Assembly: GCF_040581485.1 (NCBI RefSeq)
Contig: NC_090128.1
Location: 35,184,931-35,248,930 of the forward strand
Direction of reading: 5' to 3'
Origin: Linepithema humile
Taxonomy: Eukaryota > Arthropoda > Insecta > Hymenoptera > Formicidae
Length of the DNA stretch: 64,000 nt
In this document: positions 49,401 through 64,000 of the stretch, piece by piece
Layout: every line of letters starts with the position of its first letter
Numbering within the stretch: position 1 is the stretch's first letter
Notes under the pieces: model-generated
The model's input: only the letters and a program-made list of their open reading frames with translations
Database searches by the model: none
What the model was told of the DNA's origin: nothing
Made by a program: the position numbers and the translations under genes

Positions 49401-49957
49401 GATTTATTTTTTTACTTTTAATAAATTCTAAGTAAATCGATTTTATTTTGTTTTTTAAATACTCAGTGTTTCTGATGATTATATATTTTTCCGTTATTTT
49501 TTATCGTTAATTTTGAAATTTAAGAACTGTGATGTATTCGAAAATCCAGACATATCTTCGACATATACAAAATACAGACGTATCTTCAAGAGAAAGAGAG
49601 ACAGGGTAGATTTTTGAAAAGTGAAATCCGAGCAGAAGAAGGCTGCACTTTTTCCTTGGTAATTATTTTCTCATTGGATTTCGTTCAGCGATGGCGTGCC
49701 GAAAAATATCTCTTTGAGATGGCCGCTGGGAATTTGTAAATGAGATCCTACATACTAGCCTCGTTTCCGGAATGAGACGATAACAGCTGGTGCATTTATA
49801 TCTTCGTTATCCACTCCTTTTTTCTTTCAACATATTTTCCCGACATGTGTTTACGCTATTTTTCAAATGTGCAAGTTCTCAAATAGACATCGTGATTAAG
49901 AAGTGTCGGACTTAGCATTGAAAAACAAGCATTTTAGAAATTATTTTTGCAGATTTT
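49401..49957 (+). repeat. Tandem duplication, unit 2
   Basis: Second unit, abutting the first and offset by about 540-551 bp because of small insertions and deletions. Both may be relics of a repeat family or satellite; no third unit is seen. Confidence 0.85.
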
Positions 49958-50424
49958 CCAGTGTGAGATCATATTTCTGTCTTGATGAAATTAAATTTAT
50001 ATTACTATATTGTCCAATGTCTTTGACAATTAACAGTCATTCGACGTTTAGCATTCTGCGATAGAAGTACGTTATAGAAATAAAAAAACGTGTCAGACGC
50101 CACGAGCGAATAAACGAGTTAATGTACTTTCGTGCAGACTTTGTACGTTTATCGGAATCGAAGCCAGTCGGAAAATCCAGAGCATCGCCGTCGATTTAAC
50201 GCGTTACCGACGTAGCTTCTGCTTTCTGTAATTTTTTTTATACGTATCGGCTTTCAATGGCCGCGTTAACGAGTTACCATTGAGCCCGATGACACCCTTC
50301 TAGGACTATCCTTCGTACTGTCGAACATCTCTTTTTTCCTTTTCTTTTCCGTTGACTCGCCTGTCTTCGCCAGAAGAAAGAGGAACGCGAGATCAGCAGG
50401 CATCGGCGTTTTCAGAACACGCAG
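49958..50424. other. Non-coding DNA between repeats
   Basis: No gene or repeat supported. Confidence 0.5.
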
Positions 50425-50557
50425 GTACGATGGAGTAACGCGATACAGGGGATGCTTATAGTTCTTTTTTTCTTTTTTGCCTGTTCTTCGCCCTTAATTC
50501 GAGAACACAGGAGACCGCCATGTCTGGAGAAACCGAACTCTGCGATAACGATTTCAA
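50425..50557 (+). repeat. Near-identical direct repeat, copy 1
   Basis: About 133 bp nearly identical to 51142-51272; roughly the last 75 bp (from GCCTGTTCTTCGCCC to GATAACGATTTCAA) show no difference. Most changes lie in the T-rich stretch after GCTTATAGTT. The high identity contrasts with the diverged duplication just upstream and suggests a recent event or gene conversion. Confidence 0.85.
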
Positions 50558-51141
50558 TCGACTATTTCTTACCGACGTTGCACTTCGAACGCGGACCGTC
50601 ATAGACTGTCGAACTTAATCTCGCGTTACTAGAATGAAAAAATTAGAGAAAAAGGAAGGGTAGATAGAATTACAGGATGTCGGATCGATCAGTTAGAGTG
50701 CCAAAAGATACGTTAAATTCTGCTCCGCACGTTAATTTCACGTTAATTTTTATTAGAAATTACAATTTGAAGTTTTTGTTTCTTTATTTTTTAAAGTTTC
50801 CAATTTTTTACGATAAACACAAGATGGAACAGGCGATTAAACAGATATACGATGTACGGAGAAATATTTTTCAGTGTGTGAGTAGGCAGGAGTTCCTAGA
50901 AATCCACAGAAGACCTTGGAATTCACGGAACAAAATTCCGATTGTCCTATAGGCATGAATGGGCTCGTGTTGTTACCTGGACATTACGGACAAGTTCTGA
51001 GAATCGCCGGAAAATGCAGTGTATTTGATTCGAGACTGCATGGCGACTCAGTCGTTTTGAAAGACATTATTTTAAATGTAGAATAATATTATATTGTAAG
51101 ATAGACGCTATTTTATTTTAGGTGAAAATAGTTTCCCAAAA
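50558..51141. other. Spacer between the near-identical direct repeats
   Basis: About 584 bp, AT-rich. Its longest frame (50677-50952) has no recognisable motif. The repeats lack the TG...CA ends of LTRs, so this is not called as an LTR element. Confidence 0.5.
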
Positions 51142-51272
51142 GTACGGCGGAGTAACGCGATACAAGGGATGCTTATAGTTTTTTATTTCTTTTGCCTGTT
51201 CTTCGCCCTTAATTCGAGAACACAGGAGACCGCCATGTCTGGAGAAACCGAACTCTGCGATAACGATTTCAA
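51142..51272 (+). repeat. Near-identical direct repeat, copy 2
   Basis: Partner of 50425-50557, about 716 bp further on. The match starts at GTACG-NGGAGTAACGCGATAC and ends at ATTTCAA; the flanks differ on both sides. Confidence 0.85.
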
Positions 51273-53127
51273 GTTTTAAGTTTTACATTTTCGAAGAATA
51301 AAAATAGAGGAATATTCCGGCAATCAGATAAGACCGGTTATTCTTTGTTGAAAGAAATGAGACTTTTAAATTGTGAGTATAAAAGAATAGTAGAAATGTA
51401 TTCTCAAAGAATTTTGAAGTTGGCCTTTTCTTAGCGAAATTTCGATCATGAATTATCATACATAAATATTTTCTATTTCGCCTTGTTTAGTTTTTATTTA
51501 AAGTACGCTTTTGAATAAGTAAAACATGATATATTTTATTTATGTATATTCTTAAAGCAAAACTTTTTTAATGTTGTAGAACTTTTAGTATGTAATATGT
51601 AATTTTTGTGTAAATATGAAATTTTTGTTAAGTAAAAATTAACTTTTGAAATTGCCAAAGAATGTATCTTGTTTTTTGGTTCCAGTTTGAAGTAAAACCA
51701 ACTTGTATATAATAGATGTATAGTATAGATAGGGTTGTATTATCCGTCCATATGCGATACACTAATTTGAATCTCGCAAATTCTCGCTTATGTATTATAA
51801 ATAACGTAAGCACAATGTTTCCGTCCATTTGGCATGCTTAAAAAAATGTCATAAAGTATTTACTAAAAATACAATTGAATTATACGATTCGTAAAACCAT
51901 TTTGAAAAATGATTCATAGCAAGACTCATTTATGAGCGTGGTACGCTCCGAAGTCTTGAAAAATATCGACAATAGACTTTCTTTCGTTTTTAACTATCTA
52001 TTCTGTGCTAGCTGATTTAGAGATTAGTTTTGTTCTGAATATTTTATGTACATTGCTAATTTACTATATCATTTATTGTTCAATATTTTTTTACATTGTG
52101 ACGTAAGTGTCTCAATTTTGTACGATATAACACTCTTCAGAAAACATATGTTGAAGATGAGCTTGAAACGTCAAAGCTAGTAGAGTCGACCATTATGTGG
52201 TACGATTATGAATCGATCGCTAGTTAATCAGTTTCAGAATGTCGGTCGACGTTCCCTTAATGGTTCCGAAGACTAAATGGATCTAAACAGAGACCAATCA
52301 AGCTCTTGCCGCTACTATATCCCGCGCGAGCAGAAACCGCGAGGTCGTTCCGGTCCCGAATTGACGGGAAGTAAGCTCCCTCATCAATACTCGGCATCAT
52401 GTGGTTCGCTGCAATTAATTCCATTAGTGTTTCCCACGTTGTTAGTTATCGACAATTTTTTCACGTTGTTTTTGAATCGCACATAGCTATATATTTGTTA
52501 TATTTGTAATCATAAATATTTTGTATTGGAAAAATAAAACATTAAAATTACAAAACATTGCAAAAATTAACTAATTGATTAGGAGAAAACATTTTTTTGT
52601 CAAAATATGATATATTTATAAACGTATCAATATAAACAGTAAATAATTGATTGAAAAACAGTATTGTTATATTTTTTTTATTTTAAACGAACGAAAAGTT
52701 TTCAATGGAAATACAACATTTTTCTAGTTAGATCTTGTGGATCGGTAAACATCCGACGAATTCTTCCCGGATGAACCGTGAAAAATAAAGCTCTCGCACG
52801 TGGAAAGGATGCATATGGGAGGAAGTGAGAGGTACGGGACGGAGGGGAAGAAAGAGAAAGGGAATAAGATCGGATAAGTAACGCCCCCGTCCCCCGATGT
52901 ATCGCGTTCTTCAGGAGCAGATGTTCTTGGACTACCGGGACTCCGCGTACTTTGACTGACAGCTGAATGCCTCGAAAAGGACTGCGCGGTTCTCGGTGCT
53001 ATCCGCGCTCTATGGTTCTAAATTTCGTGCGCGAGCGTTTACGACGTATTCGCCGCCACAAAGAAAAACCTCTCTTCGTCGAAATTAAAAATATTCTACC
53101 TCGAGAAAAACAGAGATTGAGAGGAGT
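51273..53127. other. AT-rich non-coding DNA with one compact hairpin
   Basis: At 51921-51957, AAGACT and AGTCTT enclose GAGCGT-GGT-ACGCTC, a two-part stem. At about 52151-52177 a TTGAAGATGAGCTTGAAACGTC string resembles the tail of some retroelements (see findings). No gene supported. Confidence 0.5.
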
Positions 53128-53139
53128 GAGGGAGAGAGA

Positions 53140-53173
<34 letters not shown>
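53128..53173. repeat. (GA)n microsatellite
   Basis: GA run of about 45 bp with one GGGA interruption at the start. Confidence 0.9.
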
Positions 53174-53178
<5 letters not shown>

Positions 53179-55774
53179 CGCAATTTTGCTTATCTTAAGG
53201 TAAAACGTTTAGGGTCGACACAATTATATCTCGACGTTGACCGCGAAATGTCGCGGCTAACAAGCGCATCCGTGTTCTCGATGTCCCCGATGTCAAGTCG
53301 ACACCGGGAAGCGCGCGTCGTCGTCGTCGATCTGGTCGTAGGACGTAGTAGAATTCCCCCGGCTTGTCGGAACGACCTCCTTTGTCCCATGATGCTGTCG
53401 ATAAAAGCGACATAATCGAAGGGTCGATACTCTGGGGTTACGATGGATCCGGGAGAGCTCATTCGGAGCACATGGAATACCCGATACGCGATCAGTGACA
53501 AGACATCGAACACGGAACGTCGTCGTTGTCGCTCTTGTTAAGATTCGCGTAAGGATCAATTCTACGCGAGAACTCATTTTTCTCTCAATCATAGCTACAT
53601 GCTCCGATAATACTATTTTAATCGTATTTAACCAGCTTGCTCCGCGCGCAACCCGGGCAGCGGTCAGAAGAGTCGGAGGACACGTAAACTTCCCAGCACG
53701 AGGAACGGAGGGCGTTTAACGTGGATGGCCCCAAAGACGGGAAAGGGGGAGAAGAGGTGAAACGGTAGACATGGGCCGGCGATAGTGATGTCACGGTAGC
53801 CACCGGAAATAGCCGGTACTATCAGCCGCTTCGCCGGATAGCGCGCCGTCACCGCAGAAAGAGTTCCAATCTTCTATTCAGCACGTTCTTCCTCGCCTCT
53901 CACTCTTCTCAGTCCCACCGGACTATTCTCCCTCTCACCCTACCTCTCTCTTTCTCTCTCTCTCTCTTGCTTCTCTGCGGCGAGGTTGCCCGATACAACA
54001 ACGTCTTCACGAGAATGGACTGGGGCCGTTTCCACCGCCGAAAAAAGAAGCGCGAAAGGGTGGCAGAAGATGGCCGGAAGCACGAAAGAAAGCAGATGCC
54101 TCGACAACCCCGACTTATCTGGCTAGTACCCTCCGGCCCGCCCGCTATGTCCCACTGCGTCCCCTCTCTTCCGTGCATCTTCCTCTGTCACTTTTCCTCG
54201 GTCTAGCGAACGACTAGATCCTTTCTCTGATTTCAACGAACACGCACGAACACTCATAACCCGTATACTTGCAAAAATGTTTGCGATTATGCGTTACGAA
54301 TATTGTTTGTCCTATATATCAATATGTTACATACAAATATACACTGTGGAGTAAAAATTGTGATAATTAAAAATTTTCTTCGTATTTTATTTTTTCTAAC
54401 TACACGAACATCGCAAACACGCAAGCATCACAGTCACGCTGTTTTAAAACGCCACGGGTACACGACGATAGAACGATAGGAGCGAAACTCGGTGTCGTTG
54501 ATAGAGTATGCAAACTTTATAGTCCCATGGGGGTGGAAGGGGAGGAAAGGCTGGACGGACTTTCCTTTTTCTTCGTTCCTTTGCCTACGTCGCCTGCGCC
54601 CCATTCCGCGCGGTAAGTAGCTGCGCTACTAAGCGGTGGTTGCGGTGATACATCATGGGGTGTCAACGAGTGTCCCTGCCACTGTAATCTCGCATCCATC
54701 AAGACGGCGTACGGGACAGGACGAGGCGCGAGGGGCGAGGGGGTGACACGCGGGCGGGCGGACGACGGTTCTCTGATCGATGTCCATCGGCTCCGGGAAG
54801 CAACCTCCGAGGCCTCACCTACGACCTTCTTTCTCTCCTAAACACGATGGCGGCGGGTAGCCTACGCTAGGATCAATCGGTTTTTGCCCGACTCGATTTT
54901 CATTTATCTTTCTCTATCTGAAGGTTGCTATCGTCATCGCGATTCTTCAGGCCGTGTGCGCTCGTGATGCAAAGCCCGAACAGTCCGGATGTTTTATGTA
55001 TTCCATATCAGGCGCGAATTTCGCAGCTCGCATAAAAAATGATAGCGTCTGACCGCGTTGCTTTTTCACAAGACCGACGTACTTTGACATCAATTAATTT
55101 CAACTGCAGTTTAGTTATCTATCCGTCGCTTCCTGGTGTTGGTCTTCTAGATTCTGAAGAGCGACGGCGAGGCAATTGAATTACGGGCAAAGTTAACCGA
55201 TGTTCTCGTCCTCGTCCTGCTAATTACTCGCTAATCTCTCGCTCGAAGTCGTGAGTCCATAAAGCCAGGATTACCGCTACGGTGTAAGGATTATAACGGC
55301 GTCCTTGATCCTTGAGAGACCTTCGCAGGTATCGTCTTTTAGCGCAGTATCCTCTTCTCGCTTCTCTGTGCTATTTTATTGTGTTTGATGCTCAGCGATT
55401 TTCTTCATACGATGGCATTAAGTAAAGAATCCTAAAGTCAATAAATATTGATTTCGTGATCCTTTTTATTGATATGCAAATAAGCTTTGCTTAATATGTA
55501 TTTATATCATTTTTTTCAATTTTTAATTACATTCTTTACTCCATAAGTGATAATATATATTAATATTTACAGTTTGTACATTTTTCTCGTTTTTAAGTAT
55601 GTGAAAAATTTTCTAAAAAGAAAAAAACAATGTGCATACAAATTAGATGCATAAAATTATAAATATGAACTTGGTTATTTTAAGAATAGAGAGTAGATGA
55701 GTATCAGATGATCATAATGATGAGTAGTGATAATACAATTAATTGATTTTTGATTACTTCCTTTTTTTCGCTGT
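53174..55774. other. CpG-rich then mixed non-coding DNA
   Basis: Overlapping frames on both strands (about 53190-54206) have no motif. A CT-rich tract lies at about 53930-53970. No gene supported. Confidence 0.5.
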
Positions 55775-57579
55775 TTAAGGGAGTATTCCACTTTACTGGC
55801 CTCAGAAATACGTGTTTTTGGGGAATTTTTTGCAAGAAACTATTAATATCAATTTAAAATTTTATTATTATTGAATCTCTATTTATAAATTTTTTCAAAG
55901 TAAAAAGTTAGTCAGTTGTGAATTCAGAGAGCGCTGAAGATATTCTCGCCGAAAAAACATTCTCCGCTGGCAGGTGATCCTAGCTATCCTGATTGCCAGA
56001 AACAGAAAAAGCAAGTAGATTATTATTAAGAGTATGAGTATACGAATCGCATGAATTATCAAATATCCAAGAACCCCAAAATTCACGAAATCATGGTACT
56101 TTAAACATGACACATCGATTTTCTAGGGAAATTACAACTTTTTTTTTGTTATAAAAAAATAAATATTGCAAGTATTGTATTAATCGTAGTTCATGCTATA
56201 GAGGGACTATTCTTTAATATGTATGTCAAATTTAAAGCTAATACGTTGGATAATTTATTAGCAATCAACTGCGCCAGCTCAAAAAAAGGCTTTAACTTCA
56301 ATAATTCTCCGAATTTTTGAACTTGAAATTTTATCTACACATTCCTGAGACTTCAATCTTGTGTAAGATCTTTAATATTATGTAAGAAAAAAAAGTCGAG
56401 GAAAACGCTGATTTTTTTTACCTAACAAAGTAGAATTTTTTTTTAAATTTTAAGCAATCTAAATAGAAATTTTTGTGTGACAGCTTGTGTCATTACTCAC
56501 TGATACAATACCTTGAAAAATCAATCTTGATTTTCCGGCTCATTCATAAGTGTACCTAATCGTTCCACTTGGCAGCGTTTACACGTCCTAGATTAAAAAA
56601 AGAACAGTGACGTCGTGAAAGGAAGATGGCGTCGTCCCTCAGGAACCGGGGGGTAAATTTTAAAGGTCTCTCTTTCTCTCTCATTTTGCCGTGCCCTCTC
56701 TTTCTCCTGTCCGTTGACTCTGAACCACGGCAATCACGACGCGTGCAATTTTTATGAAGTCCTCGCCGGGTCTTCGAGTCGTTGAATAATTCAGGGTCAA
56801 GAGGGGGAAAACGACGCTTGCGCGTAGAATTTTTGGCCTCTGGTCGACCGGAGAACGCTTTTTCACAATCTTGCACGACATTATTATTATTATTATTTGT
56901 AATTTGATTGTTATTTTAAGCGGTATTCTAAAAGAAATGGATTTGCGCGCTGGATTTGTTGATTGCTTTAAAGATTTAGTAATAATAATGATAAACTGCA
57001 AAGTTTGCCGAGTTCCTATATTTTATATCTATATTTTATATCTATATTTCTATTGAAAAAAATCGCGCGGTATTGTGAAAGCATTTAACGATAACGAGAA
57101 ATTTTTTCAAGATAGTAAAGAGAGATAAAGATAAGTCTTTGTGGATTGCTCAGCGGCCGAAATAATTTTCCTGTTAATTAACAAGAGAGCTATAGGGACA
57201 ATTCATTGGCATTCTGACGGAGAAGCGGAACGAAGATCGCACCCGTAACGAGAGGTACGATCTGTTTTTTCCGCGCTTAATTTCTGGACTACTCTCTGGC
57301 GCACCCTCGGCTATTAATCACGGGAACACTGCTACGCTCGGGTCCGCTCCGCACAGCACTGTTTGCAAACCAGTCTGCAATAAAGCGATTCGACGTCGAT
57401 TCGCCACCACGTCGAATTATCCAGATACCATTTGCGAGCAATATACACCCGACCCCCGTGCGACGTAATTTATTCGCTGTAACTGACGGCGGCGTTACGA
57501 CCGCCGATACCGCACGATTTTTCTGCGTAAACAGGAGTCATAAAAGTTCATCGAAAAAAATTTGCGGAGAAAAAGAACC
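55775..57579. other. AT-rich DNA beginning with a TTAAGGGAGTATTCCAC string
   Basis: TTAAGGGAGTATTCCAC at 55775 resembles the TTAAGG starts of the elements at 16493 and 38868. I found no matching inverted end, so no element is called. The 72-codon minus frame at 55895-56113 is a hydrophobic stretch without a recognised family. No other feature. Confidence 0.4.
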
Positions 57580-57605
57580 AAAAAAAAAAAAAAAAAAAAA
57601 AAAAA
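57580..57605. repeat. A26 run
   Basis: Uninterrupted run of 26 A. It could be the tail of a retroposed sequence, but no retroposon body is recognised upstream. Confidence 0.9.
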
Positions 57606-57727
57606 TAGTACTACGATACAATATTCCAGATTTTACGCAACAGCGAGTATAATAATATTTTTGTGATTTTTGTTTTACCTATTGTTTTGAACGAAAAATA
57701 TTTCGCAAAGCGTAATGCATATATCTA

Positions 57728-57752
57728 ATATATATATATATATATATATATA
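57728..57752. repeat. (TA)n microsatellite
   Basis: Pure TA run of about 25 bp. Confidence 0.9.
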
Positions 57753-58748
57753 TGTAAATTTATGCATAATACATCTAGTTTTAGATCAAAAAATACCGCA
57801 GCGGTCCAGTATTAATCTGAAAATATTAATAAAATTCGTTTCCATTAAAATAAACAAAAATTGCTTAAAAAAGAAAAAAAAAAGAAAAATGCTTGACACC
57901 GAGATTGCTCGAGCGATACGGCTTCTGTCAGTGTTTTACTCAGCAGCTTCCACGAGAACGTAACATCAAGTTTTTACTCTTTCGCGGCTATAGTCATGTA
58001 TGAAAGCACACTCTTATCGGATCCCGGATCGGTCTCTCGTGTCCCGTAGGACCGCGCGGGCACAGGTGTACAAATAAATTGTGCGGGCATACTGATTGCG
58101 CGTAGCTGCGGCATCTCGCTGCACCGGCCCGGCCGGTCGTCGTTCTGGCTGCATCATTCTCCCTGATTGCTAAACGATGCGCGCAACTGCTCGCTCGCTC
58201 ACTCGCTCGCGCGAGCCCGCAATTCTCCGCGCGCGATTAAATACATCCGCGCAAATCAGGATCTCATTGCGCTGTCAACGGCCAATGGGCACAACCGCCG
58301 GTCTACGCCGCACGTCCGTTTTGACGACATAATCTCTCTCTTGCCCCATCTCTCCGCCTCACCACCCTTTTCTGATTCCCGACATCGAAACGTTTTTTTT
58401 CCCCTTTCTTATAATGCAAAATCTGCACTGCAACCGGATAGCCTTCGCAGCCGCGCGATGCAACATCTCGTCGGCCAATTTAAATGTTCGTTGAACTCTA
58501 CCTTTCCCGCAATGATCTTTTTATTCGTTTTCCGTTTTAAAAAACTGAACTGTTTAATCGTGCGTTGCGTAAGAAGCTTAGAAATTAAAACAATTTTCGC
58601 TGTTTAATCGCACGTTAATTCGTAAGAACGAAATTTGTTCGGCGCGATTGACGCGACTCATGTGTTTTGCTAACGCGATGAATCGTAGCGGCGAAAGTAC
58701 TACGGAATTGCTTTTATATTTGTTTTGATTCGACGCTCTATTTTTACG
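57753..58748. other. Mixed non-coding DNA; nothing recognised
   Basis: A 146-codon frame at 58167-58607 has no motif and no signals around it. Confidence 0.5.

Positions 58749-58843
<95 letters not shown>
58749..58843. repeat. (GA)n microsatellite
   Basis: About 95 bp of GA with a single AAAG interruption near 58772. Confidence 0.95.

Positions 58844-64000
<5,157 letters not shown>

Noticed and set aside
50425..51272. Near-identical direct repeats considered as LTRs of a small retroelement.
   Set aside because: They lack TG...CA ends. I saw no primer-binding site or polypurine tract, the flanks show no target duplication, and there is no coding capacity between them.

Overview
The window looks like non-coding DNA from an insect nuclear genome. 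It is most likely a long intron or intergenic stretch from an ant or related hymenopteran. That assignment is inference from texture, not from a recognised host gene. AT-rich blocks alternate with CpG-rich blocks, pure dinucleotide microsatellites (CT/GA above all) are very frequent, and the mobile elements are small DNA transposons with TA or TTAA ends. I recognise no bacterial operon, rRNA, tRNA, CRISPR array or conserved host protein exon. Most open frames are short, mutually overlapping, GC-driven or microsatellite-driven, and were left out.

The only confident gene belongs to a mobile element. A Tc1-like transposon lies at 28289-29555, with 22-bp inverted repeats that match exactly and an uninterrupted 332-residue DD34E transposase (28449-29447). 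It sits at a TA inside a TA-rich microsatellite and looks complete and recent.

Layout: 1-1180 has alternating purine-pyrimidine tracts. 1181-7200 is AT-rich and then CpG-rich DNA without a supported gene. 7268-8074 has a diverged duplication whose second copy runs into a tetranucleotide array. 9838-10201 is a diverged tandem duplication. 12401-14850 is CpG-rich. 15913-17108 is an island of two transposon-like elements: a nested foldback and a TTAA-ended element. 21703-22480 has another diverged repeat pair. 28225-29557 holds the Tc1 element. 31-34.3 kb has three splice- or promoter-flanked candidate exons. 38868-39614 is a second TTAA-ended element. 41.3-44.3 kb has a candidate exon, a hairpin element and a long palindrome. 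48379-48839 is a foldback element with TA ends, followed directly by a diverged tandem duplication (48861-49957) and a near-identical direct repeat pair (50425-51272). 61262-62690 is a 1,429-bp CT repeat with no interruption visible.

The elements do not form a pathway. The interest is in the repeats: an apparently intact transposon, several inverted-repeat elements, local duplications, an exceptional CT array, and a few candidate small exons or first exons of an unidentified gene.
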